A DNA stretch of 64,000 nucleotides from Buxus sempervirens. Lineage: Eukaryota > Streptophyta > Magnoliopsida > Buxales > Buxaceae. The notes under the pieces were generated by a model. That model was given only the letters and a program-made list of their open reading frames with translations. It ran no database searches and was not told the origin of the DNA. The stretch lies in NCBI GenBank assembly GCA_947561395.2, contig OX387194.1, positions 10,588,048 through 10,652,047 of the forward strand. The letters are read 5' to 3'. The translations under genes were made by a program, and so were the position numbers. This document shows positions 21,210-43,840 of the stretch, one piece after another (position 1 is the stretch's first letter; the number at the start of each line of letters is the position of its first letter).

Positions 21210-23044
21210 AGGGGTCCTCCTCTTGCAAATGGCTGAGAATTTGAAGCTTGGATGCTCTAGAAGAAAAAGTGAACCTCTGCCCGATTGCTGTCTTAAGACT
21301 CTCAAGCTACTAAGGCAAGGTTCTAGCTATTCTTCTAGTCTTTCCATTACATTTCTGCACTCTCACCTTCTCCCTTTCTGTAGCATAAGGCCATGAGTGT
21401 GTGTGCAAACCCAAACCTCTTCTAAAGTACCTAAGAATCATCTCTAGCTGTAAAACGTGAAGAGAAAACTTGGGGAAACAGATGTTGGAATGGATCTTCT
21501 AGGATAGAACCTTGCTTGAATGATATGCATTAATCTTATGCTCATGAATGCTTTGGTGTGATTTGAATTTAGATCTGGATGAAATGCAAGGATCCATGCT
21601 CTCTATATCAATGGATCCAGATTTTCTTCTACAAATTGTTTTCCACCATGAACAAACACTTTTCACCTCTTTTTGTCAAGAATAGGCTAGATCTAGGATT
21701 CTCCATGTTCAATATGGAAAATCTGAGGTCCAGGGCCTTAAAATGAATTCCTAGGACTTCATGTGAGTTTTCTAGTGATTTCAAATCATTTTTAGTCAAA
21801 TCCATTGCACACATGCACTGATTTTGCTTCAATTCACTCAGATTTTTAAAACCTGGATAGCACCTGTTGCCTGTCTTAAAACATTCATATTTTCATCATC
21901 CGGATGAATTTTTGAGTGATTCTAAAGACATGTAATAGGTGTATGTGTCTAGTTATTGCTTGCAAAATTTCAGCAATTTCTATGGAGCCATTTTTTGACA
22001 CCATCTGATCCAAGTCGGCAGGTTAGTTCAGATCAAAATGCTGAACTTGCTACTTAGATCAAGAACCATTTGCTCATTTTAATTTGGATTCGAATGATTT
22101 TTGTCTCCATATTTTCCTTTGTGAGTCTATTTTCAAATCCAACAGGTTTCAAGAGTTTTCTCCTTAATTTGTGTCTTGTGTGTTTGATTGACTCAGAGCT
22201 ACTCTATAGCAAAATTCTAAGTTAATCTGTGATCCTCTAGGCATGTTCGAGAGGTCATACAAGGCACATATGGATGAAGTTTCGTGTGAGGCCTCTTTCA
22301 TTTGAAATATGGCACCACATACTTCATTCATGCAAGTTTTTAGCAATTTATATAGAGCCGATCTCCCTGGGAAGAGTTCCAAAGTAAGGCACTCGTCACT
22401 TTTTCTGGTTTTCAACAGCAGATTTGCTTGAGTATTTCTCTCTTGCTTTTGATCGGATTAATCTGAATTTTATACTGAGTATTCTACTTCATATCAACTT
22501 TTTATTGGCTTTGGTTTCGTTGAATTTGAATTCAAATCGAAGGTCTTATGGTTGATCAAAGTTTTCAAGCTATTATAGCCTCATTGTTTTGGATTTTTCT
22601 AGATTTGTTTTAAAATTGATTTTTATCAATCTTTACCTTGATTTCACTTAATCATGAAGTCCTAGAGGTGATAGATCCAAAGAGAGAGTCCAGGTCTTAT
22701 TGGACTACTCATATGGAGAAATCACATATGTATTTGCGTTTCTTTAAGTCTTTTTGATTGTTTTGATTAGCAAGTACCTTTTCTAGCATAAACAACATAT
22801 GGCAACCGTCTTATACGGATGAGTGGGGGTGTCTAACACCTTCCCTTGCTCATAACCAAATCCCCTTACCTGATCTCTGGATTTAACCCGAAATAAAGTT
22901 GCTTTAAACTCTATTTTGCTTTATTACGATCCCTTTGGTGTCCATTCACACCTTAAAATTGAATGGTGGCAACTCCGAACTTTTGTAAATCCCGTGTGAT
23001 GATGAGGAAGTCATCTAAGTGATTTTTCCATGTCTCACAGTTAT

Positions 23045-24290
23045 TGATTTCTTTCAAGATACATTGAAGATAATTATTTTAAGAACTATACATTTTAAGT
23101 TCTTCAATTATAGTTATTACAATATTATTAAAATTGATTGTATTTTAATAACATTAGTTCTTATTATTTGTTTTTAAAATTTATTAGTCTTAACTAAGAA
23201 TTAAAATTACAATATAACTAATTAAATTTCTTATTGTAATATGTTCTTTTAGTGTATTGGAAAATATTTGAATTCATATCTTATATTTTAATGAAAGTTT
23301 TTTTAAGTTCTTACTGAAATAGGATTTTATCTTAAAATAGTTATCTTCATAATTTTAAAATCTTTAAGAAATTTACTTATCATTGGATTATTACTAATAA
23401 CTCTTTAATTATTTTGAATCTTAACTAGACGTCCTTAGTAGAGTACAACTAGCAAATAGCAAAAAGCAATTGAAAAATTGGTGCTTATTCGGTATTCTTT
23501 GATTTCATTGAAAATACTCTATAGAAGAATACCGATTTTAGCAAGAAGGTGATTGTTATAAGACAACTACATGAGATCACAACCAATCTTAGATCAATTG
23601 CCTGCACTTGGGGGATTTCACTGTAGTCCTTAATTTGAGCATAAATTATAAAATTTTAGTTGAGTATTTAAAGAAATTGAAGAAGTTCAATACAAGTTCA
23701 TTTGTGGACATCAAGATTTTGACATTGAAAATTTTACCTAGACGGATTTTGGCAATTTGTTCGTGGAAAATGCCGTTTTGGATAACCATTAAGAAATTTA
23801 TTTCACATTTATTTCCTCCATTATCTTCCTCTAATGAGCATTCATTTTTGTTCTTTTATAATGATAAATCTATTTAATTATTCTTGTTTCATTTACTCTT
23901 TCTTTTGTTGTTTATAAAACAAACAAACTTGGAGACATGCGTAATCTAATAAGAAATGAAAAATAAATAATATGAACACGTAGAGATTTCTTTCCTTTTA
24001 CTGTAGACACATTTGTTTTCAAATATAGAAAGTTTTTAATACAGTATAATTCAAAAAACTTCAGTTAGAGTTATTGAGGCAATACTGCAACACTTGTATT
24101 ACAACGCACGAAGCAGGTGCCCTTAACTAGTTTTAAGAATATCTCGAGAGTTTAATTTCATTTACTCTTTCTCTTGTTGTTTATAAAACAAAAAAAAATT
24201 GGAAACAAACGTAATCTAATAAGATACGAACAATAAATGATATGAATTCGTAGAGATTTCTTTCCTTATATTGTAACACGTTTATGCTCA
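23045..24290. repeat. AT-rich gene-free region with a dispersed direct repeat
   Basis: Very AT-rich. A roughly 115-bp sequence at about 23888-24003 recurs at about 24157-24272 (sharing TTCATTTACTCTTTCT, GTTGTTTATAAAACAAA, CGTAGAGATTTCTTTCC). No coding exon was recognised. Confidence 0.6.
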
Positions 24291-24296
24291 ACTATG

Positions 24297-25018
24297 GCAA
24301 GTAAACTGCAAGCTCTCTGGGTGGAAGGCTAAGCTCCTCACACAAGCCGGCAGGTTAACATTGATCAATTATGCTGTAAGAAGATAAATAAGGCACTTTT
24401 TGCTAAAGTTGCGTGGGAGTTGGCGGTTAATGAGGACAAGTTGTGGTCTAAGTTAATGAAGGCCAAGTACTGCGCTAATGAGAAGTTCCTTAAAGTGCAG
24501 GCCAAGAGTGGCAACTCTTGGCTCTGGAAACAGGTTTGTAAATCCAGAGAGGTTATTGAGAAAGGTAGGGGGTGGAGCCTATCAAATGGGAGGGCGGTTG
24601 CTATTGAGGACAGTAGCTGGAGGCCCTCTATCTCCAATGAAGATATGAGGAGACCCCTCCCAAGGCAAGATATGGAAGTCACAGAGCTGATTGACCAAGA
24701 GAGGAAGTGCTGGATTTTTGAGAAGGTGAGGGACGTGTTTAATGAAGAAGCAATGGGAAGGATTCTAACGATACCCATTAACAAATTTGCTGCAAGCGAT
24801 AGACTTGTATGGACAGGGACTTCTTCAGGTAAGTATACAGTTAATTCTGCTTACAGGATTCTAAGCAACTATGACTGTAATTTTGCAGATGACAAGAGGT
24901 GGCTGAAAATTTGGCACCTCCCGTGTGCCCAGAAGATAAGAATATTCCTCTGGAAGGTGATGCAAGAGGCACATCTCACGAATGACTTGATAAGCAGCAG
25001 AATTGGCAGCCCTCTTGA
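24297..25018 (+). pseudogene. LINE (non-LTR retrotransposon) fragment, 5' part up to the LTR insertion
   Basis: Near 24303 the reading CKLSGWKAKLLTQAGRLTLI is typical of the post-reverse-transcriptase region of plant L1-type LINEs. An internal deletion then joins it to NKALFAKVAWELAVNEDKLW at about 24387 in another frame. The frame continues through WLWKQVCKSREVIEKG, GRAVAIEDSSW and IFLWKVMQEAHLTNDLISSR, the start of the zinc-binding zf-RVT domain, and is cut at 25018 by a solo LTR. The reverse transcriptase itself is absent, so the copy is 5'-truncated. Confidence 0.85.
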
Positions 25019-26831
25019 TGTGAGACATGGGAAATAATCAAATCTGGATCCAATGACCTCCTCTAATCATCACACGGGATTAAATAAAACAAAGAGTCGC
25101 CACCATTCAATTTAGGTGTGAATGGACACCAAAATATTAAATAAGTATAAAAGGCAATTTTTAGGGTAAAAATAACCCTCCTTTAAAAACAACCAGAGAT
25201 GGGTAAGGGGATTAGGTTATGAACAGGGGAAGGTGTTAGGCACCCCTATTCATCCACACAAGGTGGTTGCCAGGCATTGTTCATGTTTTTCAAAGATAAA
25301 AGGCTTGCTATAAAATTCATGAAAAATCACAAAAAAGACAAAAATATATGGTTTTTTCATATGAATAGTCTGATTGATCCAGAACTTTCAAATATGATCA
25401 TACCATTCCTAGGGTTTCATGATCAAAACGAATTAAGATAAAATCAAATAAAATCAATTTAAAGTGAAAAATCCAAAAATCTGGCTTCAAGTTAAATTCT
25501 AGAAATCTAGAAAAATATGATTTTTATAAAATATTTCAAAATTGAACTTGAATAGTCCAGGACATAGGTAGAGCCTATATTTCACATTAAATCAAAAAAT
25601 CAAAACCAAAAATACCCACGTTGATGAAAAACACCAAAAAGGGAGAACTTAGACCGTAGGGTTTTCTCTAAATAATGAAAAACAATTTAAAAACCACATC
25701 ATGAAACCCTAGAATTTACTTTCAGGCTTCTGGATCCAGATCTATCATATTGATCATGATAAATCCAAGATCTTAGCCTAAAATCACAAAAATCACGAAA
25801 ACAGTGCTGTAGGTGCAAAAGTGGCAAAAATCCAAATTTTATAAAAAAGTGGGGATCTCATGCTATAAACATCATGGATTCATGTATTCATTCAGATTCA
25901 TCATAAAAAGCATTAAAACATGATCAAGATATTCAAAATAGCCACATCTCACAGATTTGAGCACATGGGGGTCTACCCTACGGATCCACCTGTTCTCTTT
26001 TCCCCTAGCTCTCTCTTCACGTTTTACGGCTAGAGAGGATTCTTGAGGTATTTGGAGATAGGTTTGGTTAGACAATCACAATCACAGGCTTTATTCTATA
26101 AAAAAGAGAAAAACAGATATGGGGTTCTATTTTAGGGATCCACCTGTTCTCTTTTCCCCTAGCTCTCTCTTCACGTTTTACGGCTAGAGAGACTCTTGAG
26201 GTACTTAGAGACAAGTTTAGGAATACTAGATACAAAAGATGTCCTTATTCTACAGCAATAGAGATGATCCTATTACATCTAGAATTGAAGACAGAAAATA
26301 AAAGGGAAAAGGGACTTACCTGGATTGAGCAGGCAGAGCAGCAGGGGTTCCTCTTCTTCTCTTGGAGCTTCTTAGACTTCAAATTTTCGTGGCCTTTTGC
26401 TTGAGGAAAGGCCCTCTATTTATAGGCAAACACAGGGGTATGGTTGGTCCAAGGTTTGGCAAGATAGAGTTTCAGTTTGAGTTAAACACAAGATAATGCC
26501 CATCCTTTATCCATAAGGATATTTCGCACGAATAAAATATATAATTCACTCATTTAAAGGGATATTAGACTAAAGATAAGGCTCAGAAATCGAGAGAAGA
26601 ATAAAACTCGCACGAGTCTAGAATGCCCGTAAACGATTTACGGTCCCACGATGTCCGTATATGTATTACGGGCGCTGCGTGCCCATATTCAAAATTCGGG
26701 CGCGCTTAGCCCGTAGATACAATACGGTCCAGGCTCAAATTATCCATTTTCATACATTTTTGGCCTGTTTTAAATCCCAATTAATATTTTCAATTATTTT
26801 CTCATTTTTAGTGCAATTTGGGGTGTCTACA
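25019..26831 (-). mobile_element. Solo LTR, copy B (1.8 kb), inserted in the LINE
   Basis: In minus orientation it starts TGTAGACACCCC at 26831 and ends CCCATGTCTCACA at 25019. The flanking duplication is CTTGA (25014-25018) versus CCTGA (26832-26836), one mismatch. Removing the LTR and one duplication copy restores the LINE zf-RVT frame from SPL into ERCVLCSKEQESHFH. The TATA box (minus) is at 26417-26424. A 155-bp-spaced repeat with ACGTTTTACGGCTAG occurs at about 25982 and 26137. It is shorter than copies A and C. Confidence 0.88.
26627..26727 (-). repeat. U3 palindrome array of LTR copy B (4 x 28 bp)
   Basis: Four 17-bp palindromes start at 26627, 26655, 26683 and 26711, exactly 28 bp apart. 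They have the form CCGTA-N7-TACGG (the first CCGTAAA-CGA-TTTACGG; the third is decayed) with 11-bp linkers. Another short palindrome, ACTCGCACGAGT, lies next to the array at 26606-26617. The array lies about 200 bp upstream of the LTR TATA box. Its sequence is unrelated to the TGTATCCGG units of copies C and D. Confidence 0.85.
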
Positions 26832-28740
26832 CCTGAGAGATGTGTTCTCTGTAGCAAGGAGCAGGAATCTCATTTCCATCTCTTTGTTAAATGTGACTAT
26901 ATTCATGCTATTTGGTTTGGAGGGGCCGGGGGCAGAATCCCCCCCCCCCCCAAAACTCAGCAGCAATCTTGCAGGAACTGGGTCTTTGAAGTGTTAATGG
27001 AGCCAGAGAAACTTGAAGATATTCAATCAGGGAGTATCCTAACAGCCTGGGCACACGTGTGTTGGGCTGTGTGGACAGCCAAAAACAAGCTTATATTTGA
27101 AAATATTAGGCCTTCAGTTCAAGTAACAATCTCTTTATTCCATAAATTGCAGGAAGACTCGTTGCGGCTGAAGGAAGCTAGAAGCAAGAATCATGGAGTA
27201 GAGCAGGCGGTGGAGGACATTTATGTGGGATGAAATAGGCCTAGCAATGGATGGACAACGCTTAATACGGATGGAGCAGCGAGAGGATCGCCTGGGATTG
27301 CTGCCATCGGAGCAGTTCTGAGAAGTGATGAAGGAAGAATTAGAGGGGCTCTGGCATACCGAATTGGCGTCTCAAACGCCATTGTTGCTTAAGCCATGGC
27401 TGTTGTTGAGGGATTGAAAATGGCGCTGGCATGTAACATCAGCAAAATCCGGATTGAATGTGACTCCCAAGGCATAGTTAACAGTTTTTTGAAGCCCTCC
27501 TCTACCCCATGGAAAATAGCTCCCCTGATAGATGAAGCAAGACACCTGGCTGGGTTTTTCATCAGCGTGAAGATGGTCAGTATTTATAGGGAGGCCAATA
27601 TGGTGGCAGATCGAGTTTCTAATCATGCTCTCGATCTAGTCTCTTGCTGCTGGTTCAACAACTTTCCACCGGAGATCGTGAAGATAGCCACGGAGGATGT
27701 AATTGGAAGATGTACCCGAAGATCTGTTCGAAGCGTTGCTCAGAAAGTGTGTTAGTTTGTAATCACTTGCTGTTGTTAGTATTAAAAGAAAAAAAATGTA
27801 AGAGAATATATTCTCCATGCAGCAGACAAGAGTTGTTGCAGCACGTAGCTGGTGCACACCTAACTCTGTCCTTCTAAGAGTCTTAAAGTAATTTAGAAAA
27901 AACTCATTTGAGCGAACAAGGGTTTCTACGACCAGCATGGGGTACGGCAGAGTTTTCCGGTGGTTGGAAAACGGCACAAACAGTGGTAGTGAGAGTTCGA
28001 GAAGGTGCAAAAGACCTTTGGTGTGGGGCGGTTGTGACTGATGGCTTCTGCTATGAACAAAGAAGAGGAAGATGATGATAACCCTCCTGATGTGGACAAC
28101 AACTGCGGTCAGCGTTAGTTTTGCCTCAATGAGGTTGACAATTGTCGCCGACTGTCTACTTATCCTCCTCTCCAATCGTATGTGTTGTTAGGTTTCTTCT
28201 TTCTTTTGTGTAGTTTTCAAATGTTTGTTTTGTCCAGATCGAAGGTCGATTTGTTTTTTGTTTTGCTCATTGTTCTTTGTTTGTTTCTGTCTTCCATCTA
28301 TGGTGGTGATCTTTTGTTATTGATCCAGGTACAGGTTTTTTGGAATCCTAGTCCCTCTGTAACCCTCCCGGCTAATTTGCTTCTTGCTTGGGTTAGTGTT
28401 GATGTTTAAATCACTAACTCTATTACTCTTGCCAATTTTGCACCAATTTCCCACTTGATGGGTTTACAAATCCGCTTTCATGTGGATCAATTCTCAGGCG
28501 TTACCGATGGTCTTCTATCGGCTAGAGTGGCTCCGGCTACTAGCCTAAATTTCCTCTTCGCAAGAGCAATTGCAAGGGTTTACGGTCGGACTTATGATTC
28601 TAAATTAATTTGCATATGTAGCATGTTGGTACGGTCATCTTGTATTTCTTTTGTTTTGGTTTCTGCAAATGTAATGTGCATCCTTTTGAATGAAAATGCC
28701 AAGGCATATTTCCTATAAAAAAAAGAAAAAAGAAAAAGAA
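26832..28740 (+). pseudogene. LINE fragment, 3' part with zf-RVT and RNase H remnants
   Basis: The frame resumes with ERCVLCSKEQESHFHLFVKC, completing a zf-RVT domain, and runs to a TGA at 27232. The same frame then continues into an RNase H domain: TTLNTDGAARG (first Asp), IVA-stop-AMAVVEGLKMA (a TAA at the expected catalytic Glu), IECDSQGIVNSF (Asp) and REANMVADRVSNHA (last Asp). From about 27755 the sequence is non-coding and ends in an A-rich tract at 28718-28740, as for a LINE 3' UTR and tail. A 10-bp C run sits at about 26940. The copy is clearly dead. Confidence 0.8.
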
Positions 28741-29298
28741 GAAACTCATTAAACCCGGTTATAAAATTAAATCTACCTAAAATTAAACGAAAATCCTAAA
28801 ACCAATCTACCTAATCCAAATAATAAAATCAATTTGGTTTAGGTCGACTTAGGTCAAACAAGTTTCTCCATAGGCATCAAGCAATGCTAATTTGTATCAC
28901 AAATAGTGGTGGCACATGTAATACTGCACGTACCCACTTAGAGTCTTAGACCGTTATATATATTTTATTATTATTATTTTTAAATATATTACATAATTCA
29001 TGAATGGATAGTTATCTAAGAGATCTATCTCTTTAAAAATTAGGTGAGTAATTCAGTTTGGTTTCTAAGAAAAAGTTAATAAGGAGGGTGTTGGTTCAGT
29101 TCGGGTCGCTACAATGTCTTTTTTCGGTTCAACCGGTTTGATTGGTGGCTCGATCTGAGTCCGAACCACTAAGGCCAATTTCCCGTTGTTGTATTTCGAC
29201 TATTTTTCGCTCAATTTCGGTCACTGTACTCTTCTCTTGCTTCTCCCTGTTGCTGGTTCAGTTACAGAGGTCCTTCTCCTGTCTTCTCTCCTCTAACA
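28741..29298 (+). promoter_or_regulatory. 5' flank and probable promoter/5' UTR of the IPMDH gene
   Basis: No gene is visible before the IPMDH start codon. An AT-rich block (about 28950-29000) is followed by a CT-rich leader, GTCTTCTCTCCTCTAACA, immediately before the ATG at 29299, as in many plant 5' UTRs. No specific promoter element can be assigned with confidence. Confidence 0.4.
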
Positions 29299-39766
<10,468 letters not shown>

Positions 39767-42700
39767 AATTCAATGAACAATTGTTGGGAACTGACAGAAA
39801 GCACGTCCGTGGCTCAAACTCCATTACTAGAGTACAAGGGAAGCTTGAGAACCAAGAGCTATATTGGACAGAAAGATGAAATTTCCTTCAAATTTCAGTC
39901 AATTTGACTAAAATAAGATTTTAGGAAGTTTATAGTGTAATTTAATTTCCTGTATCTGAGCTATTATTAGTAGACTTCATGAGATTTAGTAGAACTGTCT
40001 TCTATGAGTGAACTTATTAACGGCAAAACAATTTCTATGATGGTTTCATCTCCATTTTTATGTAAGACATAGCGTGCATAAATTGTATCCATATGCAGGT
40101 ATGGCAACTCTATACCGTCACAAGGGTGATGGTGCTATTTAAGCACAAAGAACCTGTTTACCATATTTCTTTTATAACGATAATATATTCTAATCCAGAT
40201 ATCAAATTTCAGTGAAAAGTTCATCCTCTGAAGAGAGCCCCGGTTGAGATTTTCAGAGGCTCATTCATTCAGTCAAGCAGGAATTTTTGTGGTTAGGATC
40301 ATTCAACCAAGCTGATCATATGTACATAGGGGCTCAAACATGTGCTCTTTTGGTTATACAGCTCAGGCAGAAGTCCCAATTGTGAAGTTTGCTTTTGGAT
40401 ACCGTAACCCCACAATTTTACTACTTAGTATTGGAGCTATCCTCTAAGCATACATAACTAGATGGGTTTGGGTTGAGATACAAAAATTTCTTGATGAGGA
40501 AGCTCTCATCCTTCTTTGGTATAAGTGCATCGTTTATTGTAGCTCTGCTGGTAAGATTTACTTCACTCTGGTTATGCCCATCCATTATCCTTTACCTTGA
40601 GAGTCCTGTTGATCTAGTCAAGTGTTCAAATTAATCAACTCAAGACAGAGAGAAGTTATATTAAACATAGGTTCAAAGAGAGCGAAAAATGAAGAATGGC
40701 TTAGTGCTAGAGCCTTACACGTATTACAATAACAAATGAAACTGCTGTAATGAGTCCTCTAAATCTGCAAAAGTAATGGCATCAATCCCAGTTCCAGTTC
40801 CTGAAGCGGCGAGTTTTCTCATGACTTTGGGAAGCAAAGGACAGTCAGTTCAGGTCCAATGCTCAGTGAAATAGCTTGGCGGAGTCAGTTTGAATCCCAC
40901 AGGTAAACTCCTGCCTCCACAATACATCTGCCATTGATGATGATTCAATAATAATTAGCTTGATATCTTTTATTGAACTCATCAGGATACAGATCATTAC
41001 TGTTATGAGCATTCAATATCTGAATGAGACTCCTCACTGAAATGATATAAAATATGACTATCTTATGATATATCTGGTAAATAGGGCCCTTGCATGTGAC
41101 AATCCTACCCATAACAATCCAAGAATTATAGGGAAAAAAAAAATGGAAATGTAGGTACTCTTTCTTAAAATGAAATGGCTTTACTCTGAATCCTGCATGT
41201 ATGAGAGTAATAAATGGAACTGCTGAAATGGGTCAGCCAAATATCCTCAAACAAACTAAATCAACAAAATTAATGGGGGAAAAAAAGGCTATCTTCCAAT
41301 AATTACAACAGAAGACAGAGTAGTCTTTGATAATTCATTTAGGTTGGCACACTGAGAATTATTGGGAAAAGAATCAGCCCTCCTACGCCAGTTTTTGCTT
41401 TCTTGTAAATTAAGAACACGATTATGCTAAGGTCTTCACTAATTCTTAACGTTCTGTTTTCCATTGAAATTCATGATCTTGGGCTATAACTCTTCAATTG
41501 AGGTGTGTATTTATTATCCATTCAATGAATAAAAGTAGATTTGAATCAAGGAAACCGATTTTTGAGGATCCCTTTCTTAAAATTTTAACAATGGTTACCT
41601 GGCATGATGTTATATGCATATTTCCCTTTTTTTCTTTTCCTTTTTTTCTCTAATAACAGCTTTGGAGTAGGTTTATGTTGCTTTATCTCAAGTAAAACGT
41701 CATAATCAATTAAACAGTGCACAATGCTGGAACAGTGGATAGTCCTGAACCATAGGCAGGTTCCAGTCTCTTGTAAATCAAAAGCCTGAAAGTACCTAAA
41801 CAATTAAAGTAGCATTCACATATCTCTCTAGAAGTATTAAATCTCAGGAAGAGGACAGACTGCTTATGAAGGAAGAAACCAAAAATCTAGGAGCAAAGAA
41901 GTTTAGAGATAATTTTTAATGGGCCTTCTCATGTGCAGATACAATATTTACATGTGAAAACTAATTCATCCTTTTTCAGCTAGGTTCACACACTCCAGAC
42001 TCTTCTCCTCCAATATATTTAGTAGTTGCTGAGAAGATGGTACACCTAGCAACTGTAAAGAAAACCTAACGGACTTATCCCAGCAAGCATGTTGGGTTCT
42101 TCACTAGTAAGAGAAATTCAAAAGCATTTAATAGACCACTAATTAAATTAAAATGTCATGACAATAAAAATAAAAGTTTTAGTAGATTCCATAATCCATA
42201 TAAATTATTATGTAATTGTCCGGAATGCTTGATTTACTTTGATTTTGTAACACAGTTTGTTCTGTTTCTGTAATTTGATTCACAAAGTTCTAATGCAGAT
42301 ACATATGGAGCATTTTTGGGGTTGCCTATCGAATGTATCTTTTCACCGTATTCACTAAAAGGCCTGCAAAATATTACCTCTCAGAACACACACCTAAAAA
42401 CCAACTTCTGAACATAACCCTAAAGAAAAGATTGCAAGAAACTAGAGAGGGTAATTGAACAAATGAATCAGTTATCCTTACCGTAGTGGAAATCTATGGT
42501 CAACATAACACGCTGCATCACCCACAAAGAATAAATGGCAAAGGAAGAATGAAAAAAAAAGAAAAAAAAGGAAAAAAAGATATAAGGAAACAAAAACTGA
42601 TACAGCTAACATCAGTAAAATGAACACTAAACAAGTATCAAGTTTCTGTTCAAGTGATATGGACGTCTATTGCTGGAATTAACCACTTAATACAATAAGT

Positions 42701-43205
42701 TGACATGGTAGTCAAAACTGATCTTTCACAATTTAGTCAAGAAAATCTCTTTCTCAATTAACAACTATATTTATTCAACTGAAATACTGAGTAACTTACA
42801 ACATAAACCCAGCTCCAAGTAGTTGTGGAAAGACCAAAATGTATGATTCAAATAAAAGAAAATCCATTTATTATTTGCCTTCAACAAATAGCAACAGATT
42901 TTAAGAAAAATAAATGAATGAATGCATCTGCATTCAGAATTATTTACATGAAAGAAGATGGCTCACATTGAACAGATCCGTAATTATCATTGGGAACAAT
43001 AGATGGATTTTAATTACAGAAGCTAATTCTAAGATCACTAAAAAGATTAATGAACAACACAAATTGAGTTGGGCTAAAGGAATTGAAATATTAGATTGAA
43101 AGTAAAAATCAAGGTGTGATTATAATGAACTTGCCTTCCTAGCCTACTGGATCTTTTTGAATGTATTCCAATGTTGCAATGGCAGTCTTACTGCTCATGC
43201 CAGTA
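39767..43205. other. Gene-free intergenic region downstream of IPMDH
   Basis: 3' flank of IPMDH, then AT-rich sequence. No exon, RNA gene or clear element was recognised. A-rich runs occur near 41140 and 42550-42590. Confidence 0.45.
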
Positions 43206-43419
43206 AAGCAGTTGGAATGAAGAAAAAGGTCTATCTGGTAAGTCTTCAAGCCATCTCCGGTGAACCTGGTCCATCTACTTAATAATTCATGGTCTTTATA
43301 TATCACATGTTTGAAGCAATTGGAATGAAGAAAGGTCTATCCAATAAATCTTCAAGCCATCTCCAGGAACCTGGTCCATCTACTTGATGATTCATGGTCT
43401 TTATATATCACATGTTTTA
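43206..43419. repeat. Tandem duplication, 106-108-bp unit
   Basis: Two adjacent copies (43206-43313 and 43314-43419) with GTTGGAATGAAGAAA, CAAGCCATCTCC, ACCTGGTCCATCTACTT and TTCATGGTCTTTATATATCA. No gene is seen in it. Confidence 0.9.
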
Positions 43420-43840
43420 TTCTATTTTTAATATTCAAGCATGGACATGAGCTGGAGTTGAATGATCTAGAGAATCAAGCAACTTGCAAACAAGTACCCG
43501 CAGTGCATCAGGCTATTAGAAGACTATTAACATGTTTGTCAGGAAGGCTCTGAAGAACTAATACAAAAAGAAAGGATCAACAGAATCAGTATCTTTTTTT
43601 CTTTTAAACAAATGAGTCAGTAGCTGTGGAAAAATTTGAATGGTCAACATAAATACAGAAAAACACAGACAATAGAGACTCAGAACTCCCACAACAAAAG
43701 GGGAGGAAAAATAAGTTTCACTGCTAAATGAATACAACAAGTATGATAAGAGGTCAAAGACTAACTGTGTACAAGTTAAGAGGTACAAAAGAATGAAATA
43801 AGAAAAAATTACATGAATGACATCCTGGAAAGAGTTTTTG

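Larger units (their letters stand above)
20633..23039 (+). mobile_element. Solo LTR, copy A (2.4 kb)
   Basis: It starts TGTAGACACCCCAAATTGCA and ends CATGTCTCACA. It is flanked by a perfect 5-bp duplication GTTAT at 20628-20632 and 23040-23044. There are no internal genes or second LTR. A TATA box (TATAAATAA) lies at 21201-21209, followed by GGGGTCCTCCTC and, near 21443, the conserved motif AGCTGTAAAACGTG. The right end contains the segment GTGTCTAACACCTTCCCTTG, which is shared in inverted form with copies B and C. Superfamily (Copia or Gypsy) cannot be told from an LTR alone. Confidence 0.85.

Noticed and set aside
27636-28175. 179-residue minus-strand frame over the LINE 3' end
   Set aside because: It is antisense to the RNase H region and 3' UTR of a decayed LINE, with no recognisable domain.
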